Shown: one piece after another, positions 44,905 through 59,700 of the stretch | Layout: each line of letters starts with the position of its first letter | Numbering within the stretch: the stretch's first letter is position 1 | Origin: Balanoglossus misakiensis | Lineage: Eukaryota > Hemichordata | Reading direction: 5' to 3' | Assembly (NCBI GenBank): GCA_040954595.2 | Contig: CM082590.2 | Coordinates: 2,542,001 to 2,606,000 of the forward strand | DNA length: 64,000 bases | Notes under the pieces: model-generated | Told to the model about the DNA's origin: nothing | The model's database searches: none | What the model saw: the letters and a program-made list of their open reading frames with translations, nothing else | Translations under genes and position numbers: made by a program

Positions 44905-47900
44905 CAAACAACCTCGTTTGTTTACGAATTCTGTTGTGATGCGCAGAACACATATATAGGGCTATGCGCATAAGAAAGTTTTCCACCAGACTCCGTAGAT
45001 CGACGGATAGTTGTAAAATTTCCATGGTTGCTTCCAAACAGCCTCGTTTATTTACCGAATTCTGTTGTGAGGCGCAGAACACATAGATAGGCATATGTGC
45101 ATAAGAAAGTTTTCCACTATAGACTCTGTAGATCGAGAGATAGTTCTAAAATGTCCATGGTTGCTACCAAACACAGCCTCGTTTGTTTACAAAATTCTGT
45201 TGTGATGCGCAGAACACATAGATAGGCCTATGCGCATATGAACGTTTTCCACCATACACTGTAGATCGAGAGATAGTTCTAAAACTTCCATGTTTGCTTC
45301 CAAACAGCCTCGTTTATTTGCGGAATTCTGTTTTGAGGCGCAGAACACATAGATAGGCATATGTGAATAAGAAAGTTTTCCACTATAGACTCTGTACATC
45401 GAGAGATAGTTGTAAAATTTCCATGGTTGCTTCCAAACAGCCTCGTTTATTTACCGATTTCTGTTGTGAGGCGCAGAACACATAGATAGGCCTATGCGCA
45501 TGAAAAACTTTTCAACTTTAGATCAACGGATAGTTCTAAAATTTCCATGGTTGTTTCCAAACAGCCTCGTTTATTTACCGAATTCTGTTGTGATGCGTAG
45601 AACACATACATATGCCTATGCGCATAAGAAAGTTTTCCACTAGACTCCGTAGATCGACGAATAGTTCTAAAATGTCCATGGTTGCTTCCAAACAAAGCCT
45701 GGTTTGTTTACAAAATTCTGTTGTGAAGCGCAGAACACATAGATAGGCCTATGCGCATATGAACGTTTTCCACTATACTCTGTAGATCGAGAGATAGTTC
45801 TAAAATTTCCATGTTTGCTTCCAAACAGCCTCGTTTATTTACGGAATTCTGTTTTGAGGCGCAGAACACATAGATAGGCATATGTGCATAAGAAAGTTTT
45901 CCACTATAGACTCTGTAGATCGAGAGATAGTTCTAAAATGTCCATGGTTGCTTCCAAACACAGCCTCGTTTGTTTACAAAATTCTGTTGTGATGCGCAGA
46001 ACACATATATAGGCCTATGCGCATAATAACGTTTTCCACTAGACTCTGTAGATCGACGGATAGTTGTAAAATTTCCATGGTTGCTTCCAAACAGCCTCGT
46101 TTATTTACCGAATTCTGTTGTAAGGCACAGAACACATAGATAGGCCTATGTGCATAAGAAAGTTTTCCACTATAGACTCTGTAGATCGAGAGATAGTTCT
46201 AAAATGTCCATGGTTGCTTCCAAACACAGCCTCGTTTGTTTACAAAATTCTGTTGTGATGCGCAGAACACATATATAGGCCTATGCGCATAAGAACGTTT
46301 CCACTAGACTCTGTAGATCGACGGATAGTTGTAAAATTTCCATGGTTGCTTCCAAACAGCCTCGTTTATTTACCGAATTCTGTTGTGAGGCGCAGAACAC
46401 GTAATAGGCCTATGCGCATTAGAAACTTTTCCACAAGACTCTGTAGATCGACGGATAGATGTAAAATGTCCACGGTTGCTTCCAAATACAGCCTCGTTTA
46501 TTTACCGATTTCTGTTGTGATGCGCATAACACATATATAGGCCTATGCGCAAAAGAACGTTTTCCACTAGACTCTGTAGATCGACGGATAGCTGTAAAAT
46601 TTCCATGTTTGCTTCCAAACAGCCTCGTTTATTTACGGAATTCTGTTGTGAGGCGCAGAACACGTAATAGGCCTATGCGCATTAGAAAGTTTTCCACAAG
46701 ACTCTGTAGATCGACGGATAGTTGTAAAATGTCCATGGTTGCTTCCAAATACAGCCTCGTTTATTTACCGATTTCTGTTGTGATGCGCATAACACATATA
46801 TAGGCCTATGCGCAAAAGAACGTTTTCCACTAGACTCTGTAGATCGACGGATAGCTGTAAAATTTCCATGTTTGCTTGCAAACAGCCTCGTTTATTTACG
46901 GAATTCTGTTTTGAGGCGCAGAACACATGATAGGCCTATGCGCATACGACATTTTTCCACTAGACTCTGTAGATCGACGGATAGTTGTAGAATTTCCATG
47001 GTTGCTTCCAAACAACCTCGTTTGTTTACCGAATTCTGTTGTGATGCGCAGAACACATATATAGGCCTATGCGCATAAGAACGTTTTCCACTAGACTCTG
47101 TAGATCGACGGATAGTTGTAAAATGTTCATGGTTGCTTCCAAATACAGCCTCGTTTATTTACCGATTTCTGTTGTGATGCGCATAACACATAGATAGGCC
47201 TATGCGCATTATAACGTTTTCCACTAGACTCTGTAGATCGACGGATAGTTGTAAAATTTCCATGGTTGCTTCCAAACAGCCTCGTTTATTTACCGAATTC
47301 TGTTGTTAGGCGCAGAACACGTTATAGGCCTATGCGCATAAGAAAGTTTTCCACCAGACTCTGTAGATCGACGGATAGTTGTAAAATTTCCATGGTTGCT
47401 TCCAAACAGCCTCGTTTATTTACCGAATTCTGTTGTTAGGCGCAGAACACGTTATAGGCCTATGCGCATAAGAAAGTTTTCCACCAGACTCTGTAGATGG
47501 ACTGATAGTTGTAAAATTTCCATGGTTGCTTCCAAACAGCCTCGTTTATTTACTGATTTCTGTTGTGAGGCGCAGAACACATGATAGGCCAATGCGCATA
47601 AGACATTTTTCCACTAGACTCTGTAGATCGACGGATAGTTGTAAAATTTCCATGGTTGCTTCCAAACAACCTCGTTTGTTTACGAATTCTGTTGTGATGC
47701 GCAGAACACATATATAGGGCTATGCGCATAAGAAAGTTTTCCACCAGACTCCGTAGATCGACGGATAGTTGTAAAATTTCCATGGTTGCTTCCAAACAGC
47801 CTCGTTTATTTACCGAATTCTGTTGTGAGGCGCAGAACACATAGATAGGCATATGTGCATAAGAAAGTTTTCCACTATAGACTCTGTAGATCGAGAGATA

Positions 47901-50153
47901 GTTCTAAAATGTCCATGGTTGCTACCAAACACAGCCTCGTTTGTTTACAAAATTCTGTTGTGATGCGCAGAACACATAGATAGGCCTATGCGCATATGAA
48001 CGTTTTCCACCATACACTGTAGATCGAGAGATAGTTCTAAAACTTCCATGTTTGCTTCCAAACAGCCTCGTTTATTTGCGGAATTCTGTTTTGAGGCGCA
48101 GAACACATAGATAGGCATATGTGAATAAGAAAGTTTTCCACTATAGACTCTGTAGATCGAGAGATAGTTGTAAAATTTCCATGGTTGCTTCCAAACAGCC
48201 TCGTTTATTTACCGATTTCTGTTGTGAGGCGCAGAACACATAGATAGGCCTATGCGCATAAAAAACTTTTCAACTTTAGATCAACGGATAGTTCTAAAAT
48301 TTCCATGGTTGTTTCCAAACAGCCTCGTTTATTTACCGAATTCTGTTGTGATGCGTAGAACACATACATATGCCTATGCGCATAAGAAAGTTTTCCACTA
48401 GACTCCGTAGATCGACGAATAGTTCTAAAATGTCCATGGTTGCTTCCAAACAAAGCCTGGTTTGTTTACAAAATTCTGTTGTGATGCGCAGAACACATAG
48501 ATAGGCCTATGCGCATATGAACGTTTTCCACTATACTCTGTAGATCGAGAGATAGTTCTAAAATTTCCATGTTTGCTTCCAAACAGCCTCGTTTATTTAC
48601 GGAATTCTGTTTTGAGGCGCAGAACACATAGATCGGCATATGTGCATAAGAAAGTTTTCCACTATAGACTCTGTAGATCGAGAGATAGTTCTAAAATGTC
48701 CATGGTTGCTTCCAAACACAGCCTCGTTTGTTTACAAAATTCTGTTGTGATGCGCAGAACACATATATAGGCCTATGCGCATAATAACGTTTTCCACTAG
48801 ACTCTGTACATCGACGGATAGTTGTAAAATTTCCATGGTTGCTTCCAAACAGCCTCGTTTATTTACCGAATTCTGTTGTAAGGCACAGAACACATAGATA
48901 GGCCTATGTGCATAAGAAAGTTTTCCACTATAGACTCTGTAGATCGAGAGATAGTTCTAAAATGTCCATGGTTGCTTCCAAACACAGCCTCGTTTGTTTA
49001 CAAAATTCTGTTGTGATGCGCAGAACACATATATAGGCCTATGCGCATAATAACGTTTTCCACTAGACTCTGTAGATCGACGGATAGTTGTAAAATTTCC
49101 ATGGTTGCTTCCAAACAGCCTCGTTTATTTACCGAATTCTGTTGTGAGGCGCAGAACACATAGATAGGCCTATGTGCATAAGAATGTTTTCCACTATAGA
49201 CTCTGTAGATCGAGAGATAGTTCTAAAATGTCCATGGTTGCTACCAAACACAGCCTCGTTTGTTTACAAAATTCTGTTGTGATGCGCAGAACACATATAT
49301 AGGCCTATGCGCATAAGAACGTTTCCACTAGACTCTGTAGATCGACGGATAGTTGTAAAATTTCCATGGTTGCTTCCAAACAGCCTCGTTTATTTACCGA
49401 ATTCTGTTGTTAGGCGCAGAACACGTTATAGGCCTATGCGCATGAGAAAGTTTTCCACCAGACTCTGTAGATGGACTGATAGTTGTAAAATTTCCATGGT
49501 TGCTTCCAAACAGCCTCGTTTATTTACTGATTTCTGTTGTGAGGCGCAGAACACATGATAGGCCAATGCGCATAAGACATTTTTCCACTAGACTCTGTAG
49601 ATCGACGGATAGTTGTAAAATTTCCATGGTTGCTTCCAAACAACCTCGTTTGTTTACGAATTCGGTTGTGATGCGCAGAACACATATATAGGCCTATGCG
49701 CATAAGAACGTTTTCCACTAGACTCTGTAGATCGAGAGATAGTTCTAAAATTTCCATGGTTGCTTCCAAACAGCCTCGTTTATTTACCGAATTCTGTTGT
49801 GAGACGCAGAACACGTAATAGGCCTATGCGCATAAGAAAGTTTTCCACCAGACTCCGTAGATCGACGGATAGTTGTAAAATTTCCATGGTTGCTTCCAAA
49901 CAGCCTCGTTTATTTACCGAATTCTGTTGTGAGGCGCAGAACACATAGATAGGCATATGTGCATAAGAAAGTTTTCCACTATAGACTCTGTAGATCGAGA
50001 GATAGTTCTAAAATGTCCATGGTTGCTTCCAAACAAAGCCTGGTTTGTTTACAAAATTCTGTTGTGATGCGCAGAACACATAGATAGGCCTATGCGCATA
50101 TGAACGTTTTCCACTATACTCTGTAGATCGAGAGATAGTTCTAAAATTTCCAT
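44638..50153. repeat. Higher-order repeat of 2,758 bp, two copies
   Basis: Segments starting 44638/47396, 44792/47550 and 45492/48250 are 2,758 bp apart, about 21 monomers, with very few differences. Confidence 0.9.
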
Positions 50154-53100
50154 GTTTGCTTCCAAACAGCCTCGTTTATTTACGGAATTCTGTTTTGAGG
50201 CGCAGAACACATAGATCGGCATATGTGCATAAGAAAGTTTTCCACTATAGACTCTGTAGATCGAGAGATAGTTCTAAAATGTCCATGGTTGCTTCCAAAC
50301 ACAGCCTCGTTTGTTTACAAAATTCTGTTGTGATGCGCAGAACACATATATAGGCCTATGCGCATAATAACGTTTTCCACTAGACTCTGTACATCGACGG
50401 ATAGTTGTAAAATTTCCATGGTTGCTTCCAAACAGCCTCGTTTATTTACCGAATTCTGTTGTAAGGCACAGAACACATAGATAGGCCTATGTGCATAAGA
50501 AAGTTTTCCACTATAGACTCTGTAGATCGAGAGATAGTTCTAAAATGTCCATGGTTGCTTCCAAACACAGCCTCGTTTGTTTACAAAATTCTGTTGTGAT
50601 GCGCAGAACACATATATAGGCCTATGCGCATAATAACGTTTTCCACTAGACTCTGTAGATCGACGGATAGTTGTAAAATTTCCATGGTTGCTTCCAAACA
50701 GCCTCGTTTATTTACCGAATTCTGTTGTGAGGCGCAGAACACATAGATAGGCCTATGTGCATAAGAATGTTTTCCACTATAGACTCTGTAGATCGAGAGA
50801 TAGTTCTAAAATGTCCATGGTTGCTACCAAACACAGCCTCGTTTGTTTACAAAATTCTGTTGTGATGCGCAGAACACATATATAGGCCTATGCGCATAAG
50901 AACGTTTCCACTAGACTCTGTAGATCGACGGATAGTTGTAAAATTTCCATGGTTGCTTCCAAACAGCCTCGTTTATTTACCGAATTCTGTTGTTAGGCGC
51001 AGAACACGTTATAGGCCTATGCGCATGAGAAAGTTTTCCACCAGACTCTGTAGATGGACTGATAGTTGTAAAATTTCCATGGTTGCTTCCAAACAGCCTC
51101 GTTTATTTACTGATTTCTGTTGTGAGGCGCAGAACACATGATAGGCCAATGCGCATAAGACATTTTTCCACTAGACTCTGTAGATCGACGGATAGTTGTA
51201 AAATTTCCATGGTTGCTTCCAAACAACCTCGTTTGTTTACGAATTCGGTTGTGATGCGCAGAACACATATATAGGCCTATGCGCATAAGAACGTTTTCCA
51301 CTAGACTCTGTAGATCGAGAGATAGTTCTAAAATTTCCATGGTTGCTTCCAAACAGCCTCGTTTATTTACCGAATTCTGTTGTGAGACGCAGAACACGTA
51401 ATAGGCCTATGCGCATAAGAAAGTTTTCCACCAGACTCCGTAGATCGACGGATAGTTGTAAAATTTCCATGGTTGCTTCCAAACAGCCTCGTTTATTTAC
51501 CGAATTCTGTTGTGAGGCGCAGAACACATAGATAGGCATATGTGCATAAGAAAGTTTTCCACTATAGACTCTGTAGATCGAGAGATAGTTCTAAAATGTC
51601 CATGGTTGCTACCAAACACAGCCTCGTTTGTTTACAAAATTCTGTTGTGATGCGCAGAACACATAGATAGGCCTATGCGCATATGAACGTTTTCCACCAT
51701 ACACTGTAGATCGAGAGATAGTTCTAAAACTTCCATGTTTGCTTCCAAACAGCCTCGTTTATTTGCGGAATTCTGTTTTGAGGCGCAGAACACATAGATA
51801 GGCATATGTGAATAAGAAAGTTTTCCACTATAGACTCTGTAGATCGAGAGATAGTTGTAAAATTTCCATGGTTGCTTCCAAACAGCCTCGTTTATTTACC
51901 GATTTCTGTTGTGAGGCGCAGAACACATAGATAGGCCTATGCGCATAAAAAACTTTTCAACTTTAGATCAACGGATAGTTCTAAAATTTCCATGGTTGTT
52001 TCCAAACAGCCTCGTTTATTTACCGAATTCTGTTGTGATGCGTAGAACACATACATATGCCTATGCGCATAAGAAAGTTTTCCACTAGACTCCGTAGATC
52101 GACGAATAGTTCTAAAATGTCCATGGTTGCTTCCAAACAAAGCCTGGTTTGTTTACAAAATTCTGTTGTGATGCGCAGAACACATAGATAGGCCTATGCG
52201 CATATGAACGTTTTCCACTATACTCTGTAGATCGAGAGATAGTTCTAAAATTTCCATGTTTGCTTCCAAACAGCCTCGTTTATTTACGGAATTCTGTTTT
52301 GAGGCGCAGAACACATAGATCGGCATATGTGCATAAGAAAGTTTTCCACTATAGACTCTGTAGATCGAGAGATAGTTCTAAAATGTCCATGGTTGCTTCC
52401 AAACACAGCCTCGTTTGTTTACAAAATTCTGTTGTGATGCGCAGAACACATATATAGGCCTATGCGCATAATAACGTTTTCCACTAGACTCTGTACATCG
52501 ACGGATAGTTGTAAAATTTCCATGGTTGCTTCCAAACAGCCTCGTTTATTTACCGAATTCTGTTGTAAGGCACAGAACACATAGATAGGCCTATGTGCAT
52601 AAGAAAGTTTTCCACTATAGACTCTGTAGATCGAGAGATAGTTCTAAAATGTCCATGGTTGCTTCCAAACACAGCCTCGTTTGTTTACAAAATTCTGTTG
52701 TGATGCGCAGAACACATATATAGGCCTATGCGCATAATAACGTTTTCCACTAGACTCTGTAGATCGACGGATAGTTGTAAAATTTCCATGGTTGCTTCCA
52801 AACAGCCTCGTTTATTTACGGAATTCTGTTGTGAGGCGCAGAACACATAGATAGGCCTATGTGCATAAGAATGTTTTCCACTATAGACTCTGTAGATCGA
52901 GAGATAGTTCTAAAATGTCCATGGTTGCTACCAAACACAGCCTCGTTTGTTTACAAAATTCTGTTGTGATGCGCAGAACACATATATAGGCCTATGCGCA
53001 TAAGAACGTTTCCACTAGACTCTGTAGATCGACGGATAGTTGTAAAATTTCCATGGTTGCTTCCAAACAGCCTCGTTTATTTACCGAATTCTGTTGTTAG

Positions 53101-54250
53101 GCGCAGAACACGTTATAGGCCTATGCGCATGAGAAAGTTTTCCACCAGACTCTGTAGATGGACTGATAGTTGTAAAATTTCCATGGTTGCTTCCAAACAG
53201 CCTCGTTTATTTACTGATTTCTGTTGTGAGGCGCAGAACACATGATAGGCCAATGCGCATAAGACATTTTTCCACTAGACTCTGTAGATCGACGGATAGT
53301 TGTAAAATTTCCATGGTTGCTTCCAAACAACCTCGTTTGTTTACGAATTCGGTTGTGATGCGCAGAACACATATATAGGCCTATGCGCATAAGAACGTTT
53401 TCCACTAGACTCTGTAGATCGAGAGATAGTTCTAAAATTTCCATGGTTGCTTCCAAACAGCCTCGTTTATTTACCGAATTCTGTTGTGAGACGCAGAACA
53501 CGTAATAGGCCTATGCGCATAAGAAAGTTTTCCACCAGACTCCGTAGATCGACGGATAGTTGTAAAATTTCCATGGTTGCTTCCAAACAGCCTCGTTTAT
53601 TTACCGAATTCTGTTGTGAGGCGCAGAACACATAGATAGGCATATGTGCATAAGAAAGTTTTCCACTATAGACTCTGTAGATCGAGAGATAGTTCTAAAA
53701 TGTCCATGGTTGCTACCAAACACAGCCTCGTTTGTTTACAAAATTCTGTTGTGATGCGCAGAACACATAGATAGGCCTATGCGCATATGAACGTTTTCCA
53801 CTATACACTGTAGATCGAGAGATAGTTCTAAAACTTCCATGTTTGCTTCCAAACAGCCTCGTTTATTTGCGGAATTCTGTTTTGAGGCGCAGAACACATA
53901 GATAGGCATATGTGAATAAGAAAGTTTTCCACTATAGACTCTGTAGATCGAGAGATAGTTGTAAAATTTCCATGGTTGCTTCCAAACAGCCTCGTTTATT
54001 TACCGATTTCTGTTGTGAGGCGCAGAACACATAGATAGGCCTATGCGCATAAAAAACTTTTCAACTTTAGATCAACGGATAGTTCTAAAATTTCCATGGT
54101 TGTTTCCAAACAGCCTCGTTTATTTACCGAATTCTGTTGTGATGCGTAGAACACATACATATGCCTATGCGCACAAGAAAGTTTTCCACTAGACTCCGTA
54201 GATCGACGAATAGTTCTAAAATGTCCATGGTTGCTTCCAAACAAAGCCTG
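48573..54250. repeat. Higher-order repeats of 1,583 and 2,104 bp
   Basis: 48573/50156 and 49307/50890 differ by 1,583 bp (12 monomers). 50156/52260, 50890/52994 and 51937/54041 differ by 2,104 bp (16 monomers). The longer unit equals the shorter plus about four monomers, those around the GAACTTTTCAACTTTAGATC-like marker (51955, 54059). Confidence 0.9.
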
Positions 54251-54256
54251 GTTTGT

Positions 54257-55852
54257 TTACAAAATTCTGTTGTGATGCGCAGAACACATAGATAGGCCTA
54301 TGCGCATATGAACGTTTTCCACTATACTCTGTAGATCGAGAGATAGTTCTAAAATTTCCATGTTTGCTTCCAAACAGCCTCGTTTATTTACGGAATTCTG
54401 TTTTGAGGCGCAGAACACATAGATAGGCATATGTGCATAAGAAAGTTTTCCACTATAGACTCTGTACATCGAGAGATAGTTCTAAAATTTCCATGGTTGC
54501 TTCCAAACACAGCCTCGTTTGTTTACAAAATTCTGTTGTGATGCGCAGAACACATATATAGGCCTATGCGCATAAGAACGTTTTCCACTAGACTCTGTAG
54601 ATCGACGGATAGTTCTAAAATTTCCATGGTTGCTTCCAAACAGCCTCGTTTATTTACCGAATTCTGTTGTGAGGCACAGAACACATAGATAGGCCTATGT
54701 GCATAAGAAAGTTTTCCACTATAGACTCTGTAGATCGAGAGATAGTTCTAAAATGTCCATGGTTGCTTCCAAACACAGCCTCGTTTGTTTACAAAATTCT
54801 TTTGTGATGCGCAGAACACATATATAGGCCTATGCGCATAATAACGTTTTCCACTAGACTCTGTAGATCGACGGATAGTTGTAAAATTTCCATGGTTGCT
54901 TCCAAACAGCCTCGTTTATTTACCGAATTCTGTTGTGAGGCGCAGAACACATAGATAGGCATATGTGCATAAGAAAGTTTTCCACTATAGACTCTGTAGA
55001 TCGAGAGATAGTTCTAAAATGTCCATGGTTGCTACCAAACACAGCCTCGTTTGTTTACAAAATTCTGTTGTGATGCGCAGAACACATATATAGGCCTATG
55101 CGCATATGAACGTTTTCCACTATACTCTGTAGATCGAGAGATAGTTCTAAAATTTCCATGTTTGCTTCCAAACAGCCTCGTTTATTTACGGAATTCTGTT
55201 TTGAGGCGCAGAACACATAGATAGGCATATGTGCATAAGAAAGTTTTCCACTATAGACTCTGTACATCGAGAGATAGTTCTAAAATTTCCATGGTTGCTT
55301 CCAAACACAGCCTCGTTTGTTTACAAAATTCTGTTGTGATGCGCAGAACACATATATAGGCCTATGCGCATAAGAACGTTTTCCACTAGACTCTGTAGAT
55401 CGACGGATAGTTGTAAAATTTCCATGGTTGCTTCCAAACAGCCTCGTTTATTTACCGAATTCTGTTGTGAGGCACAGAACACATAGATAGGCCTATGTGC
55501 ATAAGAAAGTTTTCCACTATAGACTCTGTAGATCGAGAGATAGTTCTAAAATGTCCATGGTTGCTTCCAAACACAGCCTCGTTTGTTTACAAAATTCTTT
55601 TGTGATGCGCAGAACACATATATAGGCCTATGCGCATAAGAACGTTTTCCACTAGACTCTGTAGATCGACGGATAGTTGTAAAATTTCCATGGTTGCTTC
55701 CAAACAGCCTCGTTTATTTACCGAATTCTGTTGTGAGGCGCAGAACACATAGATAGGCCTATGTGCATAAGAAAGTTTTCCACTATAGACTCTGTAGATC
55801 GAGAGATAGTTCTAAAATGTCCATGGTTGCTACCAAACACAGCCTCGTTTGT
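54257..55852. repeat. Higher-order repeat of 798 bp, first pair
   Basis: 54257 and 55055 start near-identical segments 798 bp apart (6 monomers). The same pair recurs at 61273/62071. Confidence 0.88.
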
Positions 55853-56753
55853 TTACAAAATTCTGTTGTGATGCGCAGAACACATATATAGGCCTATGCG
55901 CATAAGAACGTTTTCCACTAGACTCTGTAGATCGACGGATAGCTGTAAAATTTCCATGGTTGCTTCCAAACAGCCTCGTTTATTTACCGATTTCTGTTGT
56001 GAGGCGCAGAACACATGATAGGCCTATGCGCATGAGACATTTTTCCACTAGACTCTGTAGATCGACGGATAGTTGTAAAATTTCATGGTTGCTTCCAAAT
56101 ACAGCCTCGTTTATTTACCGATTTCTGTTGTGAGGCGCAGAACACATAGATAGGCCTATGTGCATAAGAAAGTTTTCCACTATAGACTCTGTAGATCGAG
56201 AGATAGTTCTAAAATGTCCATGGTTGCTTCCAAACACAGCCTCGTTTGTTTACAAAATTCTGTTGTGATGCGCAGAACACATATATAGGCCTATGCGCAT
56301 AATAACGTTTTCCACTAGACTCTGTAGATCGACGGATAGTTGTAAAATTTCCATGGTTGCTTCCAAACAGCCTCGTTTATTTACCGAATTCTGTTGTGAG
56401 GCGCAGAACACATAGATAGGCATATGTGCATAAGAAAGTTTTTCACTATAGACTCTGTAGATCGAGAGATAGTTCTAAAATGTCCATGGTTGCTACCAAA
56501 CACAGCCTCGTTTGTTTACAAAATTCTGTTGTGATGCGCAGAACACATATATAGGCCTATGCGCATAAGAACGTTTCCACTAGACTCTGTAGATCGACGG
56601 ATTGCTGTAAAATTTCATGGTTGCTTCCAAATACAGCCTCGTTTATTTACCGATTTCTGTTGTGATGCGCATAACACATAGATAGGCCTATGCGCATAAG
56701 AACGTTTTACACTAGACTCTGTAGATCGACGGATAGTTGTACAATTTCCATGG

Positions 56754-59700
56754 TTGCTTCCAAACATCTTCGTTTATTTACCGATTTCTGTTGTGAGGCG
56801 CAGAACACATGATAGGCCTATGCGCATGAGACATTTTTCCACTAGACTCTGTAGATCGACGGATAGTTCTAAAAGTTCCATGGTTGCTTCCAAACAGCCT
56901 CGTTTATTTACCGAATTCTGTTGTGAGGCGCAGAGCACGTAATAGGCCTATGCGCATAAGAAAGTTTTCCACCAGACTCTGTAGATCGACGGATAGTTGT
57001 AAAATTTCCATGGTTGCTTCCAAACAGCCTCGTTTATTTACCGATTTCTAATGTGATGCGCAGAACACATAGATAGGCATATGTGCATAATAAAGTTTTC
57101 CACTAGACTCTGTAGATCGAGAGATAGTTCTAAAATTTCCATGGTTGCTTCCAAACACAGCCTCGTTTGTTTACAAAATTCTGTTGTGATGCGCAGAACA
57201 CATATATAGGCCTATGCGCATAATAACGTTTTCCACTAGACTCTGTAGATCGACGGATAGTTGTAAAATTTCCATGGTTGCTTCCAAACAGCCTCGTTTA
57301 TTTACCGAATTCTGTTGTGAGGCGCAGAACACATAGATAGGCATATGTGCATAAGAAAGTTTTCCACTATAGACTCTGTAGATCGAGAGATAGTTCTAAA
57401 ATGTCCATGGTTGCTACCAAACACAGCCTCGTTTGTTTACAAAATTCTGTTGTGATGCGCAGAACACATATATAGGCCTATGCGCATATGAACGTTTTCC
57501 ACTATACTCTGTAGATCGAGAGATAGTTCTAAAATTTCCATGTTTGCTTCCAAACAGCCTCGTTTATTTACGGAATTCTGTTTTGAGGCGCAGAACACAT
57601 AGATAGGCATATGTGCATAAGAAAGTTTTCCACTATAGACTCTGTACATCGAGAGATAGTTCTAAAATTTCCATGGTTGCTTCCAAACACAGCCTCGTTT
57701 GTTTACAAAATTCTGTTGTGATGCGCAGAACACATATATAGGCCTATGCGCATAAGAACGTTTTCCACTAGACTCTGTAGATCGACGGATAGTTCTAAAA
57801 TTTCCATGGTTGCTTCCAAACACAGCCTCGTTTGTTTACAAAATTCTGTTGTGATGCGCAGAACACATATATAGGCCTATGCGCATAAGAACGTTTTCCA
57901 CTAGACTCTGTAGATCGACGGATAGTTGTAAAATTTCCATGGTTGCTTCCAAACAGCCTCGTTTATTTACCGAATTCTGTTGTGAGGCACAGAACACATA
58001 GATAGGCCTATGTGCATAAGAAAGTTTTCCACTATAGACTCTGTAGATCGAGAGATAGTTCTAAAATGTCCATGGTTGCTTCCAAACACAGCCTCGTTTG
58101 TTTACAAAATTCTGTTGTGATGCGCAGAACACATATATAGGCCTATGCGCATAATAACGTTTTCCACTAGACTCTGTAGATCGACGGATAGTTGTAAAAT
58201 TTCCATGGTTGCTTCCAAACAGCCTCGTTTATTTACCGAATTCTGTTGTGAGGCGCAGAACACATAGATAGGCATATGTGCATAAGAAAGTTTTCCACTA
58301 TAGACTCTGTAGATCGAGAGATAGTTCTAAAATGTCCATGGTTGCTACCAAACACAGCCTCGTTTGTTTACAAAATTCTGTTGTGATGCGCAGAACACAT
58401 ATATAGGCCTATGCGCATAAGAACGTTTCCACTAGACTCTGTAGATCGACGGATAGCTGTAAAATTTCCATGGTTGCTTCCAAACAGCCTCGTTTATTTA
58501 CCGATTTCTGTTGTGAGGCGCAGAACACATGATAGGCCTATGCGCATGAGACATTTTTCCACTAGACTCTGTAGATCGACGGATAGTTGTAAAATTTCAT
58601 GGTTGCTTCCAAATACAGCCTCGTTTATTTACCGATTTCTGTTGTGAGGCGCAGAACACATAGATAGGCCTATGTGCATAAGAAAGTTTTCCACTATAGA
58701 CTCTGTAGATCGAGAGATAGTTCTAAAATGTCCATGGTTGCTTCCAAACACAGCCTCGTTTGTTTACAAAATTCTGTTGTGATGCGCAGAACACATATAT
58801 AGGCCTATGCGCATAATAACGTTTTCCACTAGACTCTGTAGATCGACGGATAGTTGTAAAATTTCCATGGTTGCTTCCAAACAGCCTCGTTTATTTACCG
58901 AATTCTGTTGTGAGGCGCAGAACACATAGATAGGCATATGTGCATAAGAAAGTTTTCCACTATAGACTCTGTAGATCGAGAGATAGTTCTAAAATGTCCA
59001 TGGTTGCTACCAAACACAGCCTCGTTTGTTTACAAAATTCTGTTGTGATGCGCAGAACACATATATAGGCCTATGCGCATAAGAACGTTTCCACTAGACT
59101 CTGTAGATCGACGGATTGCTGTAAAATTTCATGGTTGCTTCCAAATACAGCCTCGTTTATTTACCGATTTCTGTTGTGATGCGCATAACACATAGATAGG
59201 CCTATGCGCATAAGAACGTTTTACACTAGACTCTGTAGATCGACGGATAGTTGTACAATTTCCATGGTTGCTTCCAAACATCTTCGTTTATTTACCGATT
59301 TCTGTTGTGAGGCGCAGAACACATGATAGGCCTATGCGCATGAGACATTTTTCCACTAGACTCTGTCGATCGACGGATAGTTCTAAAAGTTCCATGGTTG
59401 CTTCCAAACAGCCTCGTTTATTTACCGAATTCTGTTGTGAGGCGCAGAGCACGTAATAGGCCTATGCGCATAAGAAAGTTTTCCACCAGACTCTGTAGAT
59501 CGACGGATAGTTGTAAAATTTCCATGGTTGCTTCCAAACAGCCTCGTTTATTTACCGATTTCTAATGTGATGCGCAGAACACATAGATAGGCCTATGTGC
59601 ATAAGAAAGTTTTCCACTATAGACTCTGTAGATCGAGAGATAGTTCTAAAATGTCCATGGTTGCTTCCAAACACAGCCTCGTTTGTTTACAAAATTCTGT